Source: Eggerthellaceae bacterium | GTDB lineage: Bacteria; Actinomycetota; Coriobacteriia; Coriobacteriales; Eggerthellaceae | Assembly (NCBI GenBank): GCA_017511465.1 | Contig: JAFWJU010000068.1 | Span: forward strand, 1 to 57,901 | Reading direction: 5' to 3' | DNA length: 57,901 bases | Part shown: positions 42,797 through 50,775 of the stretch, piece by piece | How the letters are laid out: the number at the start of each line of letters is the position of its first letter | Numbering within the stretch: position 1 is the stretch's first letter | The notes under the pieces: model-generated | Databases searched by the model: none | Seen by the model: the letters and a program-made list of their open reading frames with translations, nothing else | What the model was told of the DNA's origin: nothing | Made by a program: the position numbers and the translations under genes

Positions 42797-43096
42797 CATC
42801 CCTGTTAGCCGGTTTCCTGCCACCTTCCCGCACCTGCTCGACATACTCCCGTACCTGTTAGCCGGATTCTCGCCAGAATCTCGTACCTGTTAGCTCCTTT
42901 TCTGCCAGGCCCCGTAATCCATGGCAAGATATGGCCCAAGGGGTCCGGAAACGCGGCATAAATCAGCCTAAGGGATATATGCTGATTTACATCGCCGCAG
43001 GTCAAAGGCTTGCAGTACTCTTCCAACCCATCCCCGTTAGCCCGATTTCTGCCATGAAGCCGGTCCACGTGCCGAAAACGACCTAACAGGTATGAG
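42797..43096. repeat. Cluster of five 26-bp repeats
   Basis: Four direct copies begin at 42797, 42850, 42882 and 43029, and one inverted copy lies at 43070-43096. All share CCTGTTAG (one has CCCGTTAG) followed by a variable step and TTTCTGCCA or a near match. Spacing is irregular. A separate hairpin, AAATCAGC (42960-42967) with GCTGATTT (42981-42988), lies between copies 3 and 4. Together with the 50-bp repeat these fill most of the 536-base gap between the P-ATPase and the peroxidase genes. Confidence 0.75.
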
Positions 43097-43159
43097 AGCG
43101 CACGTAACGTGGCGAAGTGCGCGATTGCAAGCCGAAACGACAGACACTCAATATTTATA

Positions 43160-43194
43160 TTGTATACAATTTAATTGTTTGCTATTATTATAAT
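43160..43194 (+). promoter_or_regulatory. OhrR-type operator over the peroxidase promoter
   Basis: ACAATTTAATTGT at 43166-43178 is a perfect dyad of the OhrR box type (ACAATT-T-AATTGT). It lies between TTGTAT (43160-43165) and TATTAT (43183-43188), which are 17 bases apart, so a bound repressor would block the promoter. A second TATAAT stands at 43189-43194. Confidence 0.8.
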
Positions 43195-43225
43195 CGTGAA
43201 GCAATCTACCGAGAAAGGAAGCACC

Positions 43226-43768
43226 ATGGGCGTTTACGATTTCAAGGTTACCGCACGCGACGGCAGCGAGGTTTCGCTGGCAGATTACGAGGGCAAGGTC
43301 CTGCTCATCGTCAACACGGCCACCGGTTGCGGGTTCACGCCGCATTACGATCCGCTCGAGGCGATGTACAAGGAATACCGCGACCAGGGTTTCGAGATCC
43401 TCGACTTCCCCTGCAACCAGTTTGCCGACCAGGCACCGGGCTCCGATGACGAGATTCACGAGTTCTGCCAGGTGAAGTTCGGCACCGAGTTCCCCCAGTT
43501 CAAGAAAATCGACGTGAACGGCGAAGATGCCGATCCGCTGTTCGCCTACCTCGCAACCGAGAAGCCCTTCGAGAGCTTCGGCAAGGGGCTTAAGGTCAAG
43601 GCGCTCGAGAAATTTGCGAATGCCAACAACAAGAAGTACGGCGACAAGGCCTACATCAAATGGAACTTCACGAAGTTCCTCGTCGACCGCCAGGGCAACG
43701 TAATCGCCCGCTTCGAGCCGACCGTCGACATGGACGACGTGAAGAGCGCCGTGGCTGCCGCCCTGTAA
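43226..43768 (+). CDS. Glutathione peroxidase family thiol peroxidase (Cys type)
   Basis: 180 aa. Reduces hydrogen or organic peroxides, in bacteria usually with thioredoxin. The peroxidatic Cys is in NTATGCGFTPHY (a Cys, not selenocysteine, at residue 36), with the Gln site in FPCNQFADQAPG and the Trp/Asn site in KWNFTKFLVD. Start 43226 has AAAGGAAG upstream; the earlier start at 43175 would lie inside the promoter. It is followed after 14 bases by an OhrR-type regulator and preceded by an OhrR box, so induction by organic peroxide is expected. Confidence 0.94.
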   Translation: MGVYDFKVTARDGSEVSLADYEGKVLLIVNTATGCGFTPHYDPLEAMYKEYRDQGFEILDFPCNQFADQAPGSDDEIHEFCQVKFGTEFPQFKKIDVNGEDADPLFAYLATEKPFESFGKGLKVKALEKFANANNKKYGDKAYIKWNFTKFLVDRQGNVIARFEPTVDMDDVKSAVAAAL

Positions 43769-43782
43769 GACCGGGAGATCGC

Positions 43783-44235
43783 ATGAGCACGAACGCAATA
43801 CCCGCAGACGAGCTGCTGAAGCTCGAAAACCAACTGTGCTTCCCGCTGTACGCCTGCTCGAAGGAGGTCGTGCGCCGCTACACCCCCTTCCTCGACGAAC
43901 TGGGGCTGACCTACACCCAGTACCTCGTGATGATGGCGTTGTGGGAATACGGCAACACGTCTGTCGGCGAGCTGGGAAGACGCCTGTTCCTCGACTCGGG
44001 CACACTGACTCCCATGCTCAAGAAAATGGAAGCCAAGGGGCTGCTGCGTCGCGTCCGCAGCACCGAAGACGAGCGCCGCGTGGAGATATCGCTGACCGCC
44101 GATGGCGAAGCTCTCAAGGAAAAGGCCGCAAGGGTGCCCATCGCCATGGGCCAATGCCTGACGGTTTCCCCCGAGGATGCCGCAGAGCTGACACGGCTGT
44201 TGCGCAAGATCCTAGACGCGATACAAGTGGACTAA
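43783..44235 (+). CDS. ohrR: OhrR-type MarR-family peroxide sensor
   Basis: 150 aa. C19 in NQLCFPLYACSKEV aligns with the reactive cysteine of Bacillus OhrR (C15); a second Cys is at 25. The winged helix covers about residues 50-110 (LDELGLTYTQYLVMMALWEY, VGELGRRLFLDSGTLTPMLK, STEDERRVEISLT). It is co-transcribed with the peroxidase and a matching operator lies at the operon promoter, so autorepression relieved by peroxide oxidation of C19 is likely. The start has CGGGAGATC upstream. Confidence 0.9.
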   Translation: MSTNAIPADELLKLENQLCFPLYACSKEVVRRYTPFLDELGLTYTQYLVMMALWEYGNTSVGELGRRLFLDSGTLTPMLKKMEAKGLLRRVRSTEDERRVEISLTADGEALKEKAARVPIAMGQCLTVSPEDAAELTRLLRKILDAIQVD

Positions 44236-44241
44236 GCGAAT

Positions 44242-44263
44242 GGGGCGATGGGGACATCGCCCC
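44242..44263. terminator. Hairpin between convergent ohrR and ABC permease genes
   Basis: GGGGCGATG and CATCGCCCC pair perfectly around a GGGA loop. The T run is weak. Its end touches the permease stop codon, so it can serve both strands. Confidence 0.6.
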
Positions 44264-46698
44264 TACTCTTGCACCTTCATCGCCAGAGCCAAGGGCACGC
44301 TGCGGATGCGCCGCATATGCAAGGCAGCCACGACGGCATACGTGACAGCGCCGACGAGGACCTCGATGACGTATGTCTGCGGGGCAATCCATATCTCGAG
44401 GTTGCCCGCATATTTCGACATCATGACCTGCACGATCAAATCTAAAGCACCGACGATGATCGGCAAGCACAACACCAACGACGCCAACACCGTCACCGTT
44501 ATCGAGCGGATATAGAGTCGCGATATCTCGCGGTCGTGGTAGCCGAACACCTTCATGTACGATATCGAACGCGCCGATCTGTCGATTACCGTCTTCGTGA
44601 GCAGGTAGATCAGGATGAGGAACAGCGGAACCACCGCATAGAGCAGCGACTGGGCGATGGTCCCCATCGAGTCCTGCAGCTGCGCAGCCACGCCGAGCAT
44701 TTGATCGGGCGTGATTTCGGTCGCGACATAGCGGCTGTTAAGCGCAAGCGGCATATCAGACGCGTATCCGCTGAAATAATCGTCGTCGTTTCCAAACAGC
44801 CTGTTGAAGTCGTCGAGCGTCAAGTATATGTTCATCGTGGTCGTGTTGCCCACCGTCTCGTCGAACACGATCTCGTAGACATCACCAGTGTACTTGTCGG
44901 CGAACTCGCGAGGCTCGCCGAGCACAATGGCGCACTTCTGCTGCACACCCAGTCCCAGACATGCATGCCCGTCCCGCACTGGCACGTCTGTCCAATAACG
45001 GGAACCGGGCTGGATGCCGTACACGGTGATCTCCTCCGACAAATCGCCGAATCTACGCGGCGTTTGCAGCGTCGCCATGCCAAATTTCTCCGCTTGGGCT
45101 ATAGCCTCGGGCGAATTCTCGAGCGTGTTGGCGGCGTTTTCATCCTCGTCCACACGCGACGCCTGTAGGTACAAAGACAGCAGATGCGAAGGATCGATAT
45201 CAGTCAAGTTCTCGGTCAATACGAGCTCTTCGGCTGCCGCATAGGCCGCGCGCTCGTCTTCGGTCACGTCTATTTCGACAGGAGCCTTCAACGCGTACAG
45301 GTGCTCGGCGGGAACGCCCTTGGCCGATTCCTCGGCGAAATGGGTCATGAGCGGCATCATGGCCAGCCCAAACAGCAACAGCAAGCTTCCGAACATGATG
45401 CCGAAGAACAACGTGGCGAAATGCGACAGGTTTCGCACGAACACGCGCAGCCTGAAACGCGTGGTAAACCGCAAGCGCTCTGGCAATTGCAAGCCCGATC
45501 GCTTCGAGCGGTGCGTGATCTCGCGTCGCAAGAACTGCAGCGGCGTGGCGCGCATGCGGCGCAAGAGCCCGATGAACGTAATTGCAACGAGCAACACGAG
45601 CGGCACGATGGTCGTCGACACCAGCACGCCCAGGTTGAATGTCGTGTGGTACGGCGGGAACCCGTACGAGTTGTAGTACAAGCCTTGCATGGGAAGCACG
45701 AGCAACGTGTACCCGATGACGTTGCCGGCGACGGCGCCCGAAACGCCCACCAAAACGGGAAGCGTCATGTAATGGGTGACGAGCTCGCGCTTGCGCCATC
45801 CGCTCGCGAGCAGCGTGCCGATGACGGCGCTTTCCGCCTCGATGGTGGCATCGGTCAGGACAACGAACACGAACGCCATGATGACGATGAGCATGGCTAG
45901 CAAGATCTGCCACATCATCTGGTCGCCTTCGGTGTCGTCCATCGCATATGTTATCGCCTGGTTCGACTCGTAATCGACGAGGTCGGTGATGACCTCGCCG
46001 TTATCGGCGAGGGTTTCCATCATGTCTTCTTCGAAATCGGTGCGCTCGGTGAGGGGCATGGACCGATCATTCAGGAAGAACGCATAGCTGTAGATGACCG
46101 ACCCCTGGTCAACGGCGTCGTACGCGTCCTGCGTCACCTGCGCCGTCGTGAAGCTCAGCGAATTGAAGATGAAGCTGGAGTTGTTCTGGAACAGGCACGT
46201 GTAGTCGGCCAAGGTCATGATGCCCACGAGGCGCATCTCGCGCCCGGCTAGCTGCACTGCATCGCCGATTTCGAGGCCGTTGTTCTGGCAGAAGACGCGG
46301 TCGAGCGCTATCTCGCCATCGGATTCGGGGGCGCGGCCGTTGCAGTAGATCGCCTGGTTGCGTTCCCCGCGATTCGGGAACACACGGGCCTGCGTCCCGT
46401 CGGTTGCGCCGTCGAACGTCATGGGGGCGTCAATGTAGAACTGCTCGACGACAGTGCAGCCGAGCGCCTCGACCGCTTCGATCGAGTCGTCATCGGCTTT
46501 AAACGTCGTGGCGAAATGACCGTCCTCGGTATTGTAATCTGCGCGCATGCCCTCGCCGATGAGCTGGATGGAACTCGCAGCCACCAGGAAACCCGACGTG
46601 AACGCGACGGCAAGCGCGAGCAAGAGGAACATGCCCAGGTACTTGCCCAGGTTGTTGCGCAACTCTCGCGGCAAGCGCTTTCGCAAGGGGGAGGCCAT
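44263..46698 (-). CDS. FtsX-like ABC transporter permease
   Basis: About 811 aa. One N-terminal membrane helix (YLGMFLLLALAVAFTSGFLV), a large external domain (to about residue 260), then two FtsX-type membrane blocks (IVIMAFVFVVLTDATIEAES and, near the C-terminus, AVVPLFLILIYLLTKTVIDR). This is the architecture of lipid, peptide or bacitracin-type exporters and some cell-division regulators. Start options are ATG 46698 (chosen) or GTG 46704. It follows the ATPase gene with almost no gap. The substrate is unknown. Confidence 0.88.
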   Translation of the reverse strand: MASPLRKRLPRELRNNLGKYLGMFLLLALAVAFTSGFLVAASSIQLIGEGMRADYNTEDGHFATTFKADDDSIEAVEALGCTVVEQFYIDAPMTFDGATDGTQARVFPNRGERNQAIYCNGRAPESDGEIALDRVFCQNNGLEIGDAVQLAGREMRLVGIMTLADYTCLFQNNSSFIFNSLSFTTAQVTQDAYDAVDQGSVIYSYAFFLNDRSMPLTERTDFEEDMMETLADNGEVITDLVDYESNQAITYAMDDTEGDQMMWQILLAMLIVIMAFVFVVLTDATIEAESAVIGTLLASGWRKRELVTHYMTLPVLVGVSGAVAGNVIGYTLLVLPMQGLYYNSYGFPPYHTTFNLGVLVSTTIVPLVLLVAITFIGLLRRMRATPLQFLRREITHRSKRSGLQLPERLRFTTRFRLRVFVRNLSHFATLFFGIMFGSLLLLFGLAMMPLMTHFAEESAKGVPAEHLYALKAPVEIDVTEDERAAYAAAEELVLTENLTDIDPSHLLSLYLQASRVDEDENAANTLENSPEAIAQAEKFGMATLQTPRRFGDLSEEITVYGIQPGSRYWTDVPVRDGHACLGLGVQQKCAIVLGEPREFADKYTGDVYEIVFDETVGNTTTMNIYLTLDDFNRLFGNDDDYFSGYASDMPLALNSRYVATEITPDQMLGVAAQLQDSMGTIAQSLLYAVVPLFLILIYLLTKTVIDRSARSISYMKVFGYHDREISRLYIRSITVTVLASLVLCLPIIVGALDLIVQVMMSKYAGNLEIWIAPQTYVIEVLVGAVTYAVVAALHMRRIRSVPLALAMKVQE

Positions 46699-46706
46699 CT
46701 GCACCG

Positions 46707-47411
46707 CTACCAGGTCAGTTCCCTCGCAGGGAGAACATGGGGGTTAACGTCGTCGCCGACCAACTGGCCATCGCGCAAGCGCAATATGCGGTGGGCCATA
46801 CCCTTGATGGCGTCGTTGTGAGTGACGATGACGATGGTGCAGCCGTATTCGCGGTTAACCTGTTCCATCAGTTCGAGGATTTCCTTCGACGTGTGATAGT
46901 CGAGCGCGCCAGTCGGCTCGTCGCACAGCAGCAATCCCGGGTTTTTCACCAAGGCGCGCCCGATGGCGCACCGCTGTTGCTGGCCGCCTGAAATCTCGTG
47001 CGGGAACTTCCGCCGATGCTCCCACAAGCCCAGCGAATGCAACAGGTCGTCCATGGGAAGCGGGTTTGCCGAAAGGCACTGGCACACCTCGATGTTCTCC
47101 GTCACGGTCAGGTCGGGAACGAGATTGTAGAACTGGAACACGAACCCAAGCTGAGCCCGACGGTATTCCACGAGGTCGTTCGCCGACAAGTCTGTGATTA
47201 CCGCATCGCCCACGCGAATGGAACCCTCGTCAGCAGGTTCGAGCCCGCCGACGATGTTGAGGAACGTGGACTTGCCCGAGCCCGAAGGCCCAAGCAGCAC
47301 GCATACTTCGCCCTTCTTCAACGAGACATCGATGCCGCGGAGCACTTGAACCCGGGCTTCGCCTTCGCCATAGCTTTTGCAAAGCCCGCGGACTTCAAGG
47401 TATGTCGCCAT
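46707..47411 (-). CDS. ABC transporter ATPase (MacB/LolD type)
   Basis: 234 aa. Walker [20 protein letters not shown], signature [14 protein letters not shown], Walker [12 protein letters not shown], and the typical early segment [20 protein letters not shown]. It forms a pair with the FtsX permease directly downstream (stop and start almost touching). It is preceded by a tiny membrane-protein gene and the second P-type ATPase on the same strand with a gap of only 24 bases, so the ABC genes may be on the DtxR-box transcript. Confidence 0.93.
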   Translation of the reverse strand: MATYLEVRGLCKSYGEGEARVQVLRGIDVSLKKGEVCVLLGPSGSGKSTFLNIVGGLEPADEGSIRVGDAVITDLSANDLVEYRRAQLGFVFQFYNLVPDLTVTENIEVCQCLSANPLPMDDLLHSLGLWEHRRKFPHEISGGQQQRCAIGRALVKNPGLLLCDEPTGALDYHTSKEILELMEQVNREYGCTIVIVTHNDAIKGMAHRILRLRDGQLVGDDVNPHVLPARELTW

Positions 47412-47435
47412 AACCGTACCCTACCAATCCGCTCG

Positions 47436-47516
47436 TTACGCGCGCTTGTAACCGGTGTAGAGCGCCATGGCCATGCAGAACGTGGCGGCAATCGCCCAGA
47501 ACTTGTGAGATCTCAC
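47436..47516 (-). CDS. 26-residue single-helix membrane mini-protein
   Basis: A GTG start at 47516 with GGGAGG six bases upstream encodes a chain beginning VRSHKFWAIAATFC and ending ALYTGYKRA. The middle is one hydrophobic helix and both ends are basic. Very similar small proteins (YTGYK ending) are found beside P-type ATPases in anaerobes (the DUF6219-like group, from memory). It lies 20 bases after the P-ATPase stop. The start codon is the first half of a perfect GTGAGATCTCAC palindrome (47505-47516). It may be a subunit or regulator of the pump. An open frame from 47876 in the same phase is a shadow of the ATPase. Confidence 0.7.
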   Translation of the reverse strand: MRSHKFWAIAATFCMAMALYTGYKRA

Positions 47517-47536
47517 GAGATGCCTCCCTTTCGCGT

Positions 47537-49621
47537 TTATCCGATCTTGTACGGGCGACTTGCGGCCAAGCTGAGCCCGATAGTGGTTGCGTTGTGCAGC
47601 AAGCTTGACGTCTGAGGCGTGACGATTCCCGCGATACCCGCCGCGAGGAACGCCGAATTCAAGCCCATGACCTGGTAGAAACTGCGATCCATACGATCGG
47701 ATAGGCCATTTGCCAACTTCACGAGCGACACGATCGACGACAGGTCGCCGTCGGAAAGCGTGATGTCGGCTACTTCCTTGGCAATGGCCGTACCCTGCCC
47801 CATGGCAATACCCACATCGGCGCGGGCAAGGGCGGGCGCGTCGTTCACTCCGTCGCCGACGACGATGACGTTGCATCCCTGCGCCTTCAGCTCGTCGACA
47901 AAGGCATGCTTGTCTTCTGGGAGCTGGTTTGCGCGGAATTCGGCGAGTCCCGCTTCTTCAGCGATACGCGCAGCTGTACGCTCGTTGTCGCCCGTCAGCA
48001 TGACGATTCGGCTGAAACCGAGGTCGCGCAGCTGTTGCACGGCTTCGGCAACGCCGGATTTCAGGGGATCCTCGATGCCCAAGACGCCGACGAGCTTGCC
48101 GTCGACCGCCAGGTAGAGCGGCGAAAGGCCCTCGAGCTCGCGCGCGATGCGGGCTTCTTGGCGCGCCGTCACTTCGACATGCTCGTCTTCGACGACGAAA
48201 TGCTTGGAACCGATGACCACGCGCTTGTCCTCGAGCGTCGACACGATGCCATGGGCGACAAGGTATTCCACATCGCCATGAAGCTCGCGGTGCTCCAAGC
48301 CGCGTTCGGTGGCTGCGTTGACCACAGCGCGCGCCACGGGATGCGGGAAATGCTCTTCGAGGCATGCCGCAAACCGCAGCACTTCACGTTGGGGCCAATC
48401 TTTGCTCCCGATGATCTTGGCCACGCGAGGCGTTGCCTCGGTCAGGGTGCCGGTCTTGTCAAACACGATGGTGTCGGCGTCGCGCACGGCATCGAAGTAC
48501 TTCGATCCCTTCACCGTGAAACCGGCCTGCGCCGATTGGCTCATCGCAGACAGCACGGCAATGGAACCTGTCAGCTTCAGCCCGCATGAGTAATCGACCA
48601 TCAACGCTGCCGATGTCTTGACAATGGAGCGCGACGTGATTGCCACGATGCCCGCAAGCAGGAAATTCCACGGCACGATGCGCGATGCCAGCTGCTCGCG
48701 TCGCTTTTGGCGAACCGACTGGTATTGATCGGCGCTTTGCACGAGCGAGACGATGGAACGCAAGCGCGTTTGACCGGGATCCGCCTTCACGCGCACGAGA
48801 ATCTCGCCTTCCTCGACCGAAGTGCCGGCGAACACATCGTCGCCGACCGTGCGTTCGACAGCGAGCGGCTCTCCCGTGAGTGATGCCTGGTTGACCATGG
48901 CCAATCCCGACTCGACCAGCCCGTCGACGACGACCGGCATGCCCGTGCGCACGGCTATGAGGTCGCCTTGCCGCAAATCCGAAACGCCGACTTGCACCTC
49001 GACGTCGCCCTGCACGAGCTGGGCCGTGTCGCCCACGTTCAACAGCGCGTCGATGAGCGCACCCTGCGATCGGGCCTCGGTATAATCCTCGAGCGTCTCG
49101 CCGAGGTCCAGCAAGAACATGGTTTCGCCAGCGGTTTTGGCGTCTAGCTGCACGAGCGACATCGCGATGGCCGACGCATCCAGCACGGGCACGTCGAGGC
49201 GCCCGCAAGCGAGCGAATGCGCCGCACGCCGGAAGAACGGGACGAACCTCACGACGTTCACGGCCATGGCAATCGGATTCGGCAAGATCCAACGTCTGAC
49301 GAGATATGTGCCCACAAGCCACGCTATGTCGAGCAACAGCCCGCGTGTACGCACCGAAGGCGAATACGGGCTCGTTGTGCGTATGCGCTCGATGTCCGCG
49401 CGTCCGATGCCGCCCAGATGCTCGAGCACGTGCGAACGCGCCTCATCCGATTGGCGGTAGACGACGGCCAAGACGCCGATGCGGGGGTACACCTGCGACG
49501 ACACTATGTCGGGGCATTCTTCAACCAGCGCACTGAACGGGCCCACGTCCTCTTCGGGCACTGGGCCTGCAAGCTTCAGACGTAGCCGTCCGGGAATCTC
49601 CCTTTGTATTGCGAATTCCAT
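47537..49621 (-). CDS. P1B-type ATPase with SCG metal motif, possible Fe/Mn exporter
   Basis: 694 aa. The N-terminal 80 residues form a degenerate HMA-like domain without CxxC. Membrane metal motif DYSCGLKL (S345-C346-G347) replaces CPC, phosphorylation site FDKTGTLTEATP (D388), HP motif HFPHPVA, hinge VGDGVNDAPAL. Related pumps with SC-type motifs include mycobacterial CtpC and similar manganese or iron transporters (family knowledge). A DtxR-like box precedes the operon, which supports iron or manganese. Upstream and downstream lie two small proteins typical of this pump type. Confidence 0.87.
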   Translation of the reverse strand: MEFAIQREIPGRLRLKLAGPVPEEDVGPFSALVEECPDIVSSQVYPRIGVLAVVYRQSDEARSHVLEHLGGIGRADIERIRTTSPYSPSVRTRGLLLDIAWLVGTYLVRRWILPNPIAMAVNVVRFVPFFRRAAHSLACGRLDVPVLDASAIAMSLVQLDAKTAGETMFLLDLGETLEDYTEARSQGALIDALLNVGDTAQLVQGDVEVQVGVSDLRQGDLIAVRTGMPVVVDGLVESGLAMVNQASLTGEPLAVERTVGDDVFAGTSVEEGEILVRVKADPGQTRLRSIVSLVQSADQYQSVRQKRREQLASRIVPWNFLLAGIVAITSRSIVKTSAALMVDYSCGLKLTGSIAVLSAMSQSAQAGFTVKGSKYFDAVRDADTIVFDKTGTLTEATPRVAKIIGSKDWPQREVLRFAACLEEHFPHPVARAVVNAATERGLEHRELHGDVEYLVAHGIVSTLEDKRVVIGSKHFVVEDEHVEVTARQEARIARELEGLSPLYLAVDGKLVGVLGIEDPLKSGVAEAVQQLRDLGFSRIVMLTGDNERTAARIAEEAGLAEFRANQLPEDKHAFVDELKAQGCNVIVVGDGVNDAPALARADVGIAMGQGTAIAKEVADITLSDGDLSSIVSLVKLANGLSDRMDRSFYQVMGLNSAFLAAGIAGIVTPQTSSLLHNATTIGLSLAASRPYKIG

Positions 49622-49645
49622 GAAGCGGTCCTTCCGCAGGACCGT

Positions 49646-49894
49646 TTACTTGTCGGCCTTGTCTTCGTCTGCCTTGCCGGCGCCAGCAAGGTAGCTTGCC
49701 TCGGCCTTGATGTCGTCGTATTCGGCCTTTGCCTGCTCGACCATGTTTTCGTATTCCGCTTTGGCCATCATGCCCTGCGCCATCGCATGCACGTAGCCTT
49801 TGCGGGCGGTCTCGCTCGTCACAGCCTTGACGCCGGCTGTGCCAAGGAGAAATCCGAGTCCCGTGAACAGTGCGTACTTCGTTCCCTTTTCCAT
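49646..49894 (-). CDS. Small DUF6110-like protein with N-terminal membrane helix
   Basis: 82 aa. The N-terminus (YALFTGLGFLLGTAGVKAVT) is a glycine-rich membrane helix; residues 30-82 are a charged helix (HAMAQGMMAKAEYENMVEQA). This layout fits a family (DUF6110, from memory) that accompanies heavy-metal P-type ATPases. Start 49894 has AAAGGAGTGC upstream. It is the first gene behind the DtxR-like box, 24 bases before the pump. Function unknown; perhaps a pump partner or membrane-associated metal sensor. Confidence 0.78.
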   Translation of the reverse strand: MEKGTKYALFTGLGFLLGTAGVKAVTSETARKGYVHAMAQGMMAKAEYENMVEQAKAEYDDIKAEASYLAGAGKADEDKADK

Positions 49895-49937
49895 GCATGC
49901 ACTCCTTTCAAAACGCTTATGTATGCCTCTTCTAACT

Positions 49938-49956
49938 TTATGTTAGCCTAGCATAA
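49938..49956 (-). promoter_or_regulatory. DtxR/IdeR-like operator
   Basis: TTATGTTAGCCTAGCATAA is a 19-bp dyad with one arm mismatch. It differs from the DtxR/IdeR consensus at three positions. It lies 44-62 bases before the DUF6110-like gene, suitable for Fe- or Mn-responsive control of the pump operon. Confidence 0.65.
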
Positions 49957-50192
49957 CACTTTTACGTTCGGAAGTGCACCTTGGCGAGAACCCGTCGGCA
50001 ACCTCACCCGGCTCGCAGAACGTGACGCCACAAAAGACGGAATCCGATCGGCGCCGATTTGCCGATTCCGCAGCCTGCAAGGGTTTTTACAAGTACAATA
50101 CATACAGAAACGCGAGTGGTATTTCCGATTCACCTGCGGCAGATGCGAAGGCATCCCCTGCATTCGCCGTTAACGATCAAGAGGAGATTTGC

Positions 50193-50675
50193 ATGGCGGA
50201 TGTAAGGGCGTACACGAAAGACGACATTGCCGGGATGATTGCCGTCTGGAACGAGGTCGTGCGCGATGGCATCGCTTTTCCCCAGGAGGAAGAGCTCGAC
50301 CTGGCCAGCGGAGCCGAGTTCTTCGCAGGGCAAACCCACTGCGGCGTCGCAGTTGAAGACGGGCACGTTCTCGGCATGTACATCCTGCACCCGAACAACA
50401 TCGGGCGATGCGGGCACATCGCCAACGCCAGCTACGCGGTAAGCTCGAGCGCACGCGGGAAGGGCATCGGCGGGATGCTCGTCACCGATTCGCTGGCACA
50501 GGGCAAGGCACACGGATTCCGCATCATGCAGTTCAACGCCGTGGTCGCCACCAATGCCGGCGCTCGCCACCTGTACGAGAAGCTCGGCTTCGTCCAACTG
50601 GGCACCATCCCGGGCGGCTTCCGCATGCCAGACGGCAGTTATGTGGACATCTGCCCGTACTACCACGAGTTGTAA
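50193..50675 (+). CDS. GNAT-family N-acetyltransferase
   Basis: 160 aa. GNAT fold with acetyl-CoA loop SSSARGKGIGGMLVTDSLAQ (about residues 83-102), preceded by VLGMYILHPN and followed by NAGARHLYEKLGFVQLGTIP. The start at 50193 has GAGGAGATTTGC; an earlier ATG at 49974 would run through the promoter region. The target (amino acid, peptide or antibiotic) cannot be told. It is first in a plus-strand series with two aldo-keto reductases, 100 bases before the first of these. Confidence 0.9.
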   Translation: MADVRAYTKDDIAGMIAVWNEVVRDGIAFPQEEELDLASGAEFFAGQTHCGVAVEDGHVLGMYILHPNNIGRCGHIANASYAVSSSARGKGIGGMLVTDSLAQGKAHGFRIMQFNAVVATNAGARHLYEKLGFVQLGTIPGGFRMPDGSYVDICPYYHEL

Positions 50676-50775
50676 GGCTCGAGCCGCTGCAGGGCAAGAC
50701 GTCTTGTAAGCAGCGGGCTTTGCAACACCGTGCGCAGCAAACGAACGCACTGGATACATCGAGGAAAGATTTGCC

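Noticed and set aside
42797-43096. CRISPR array
   Set aside because: Five similar 26-bp units exist, but spacing is irregular (53, 32 and 147 bases), one copy is inverted, and units differ internally; there are no cas genes.
47436-47876. 146-codon reading of the mini-protein frame
   Set aside because: Its first 120 codons overlap the P-ATPase; the strong ribosome site lies before the GTG at 47516, so only the 26-aa form is kept.
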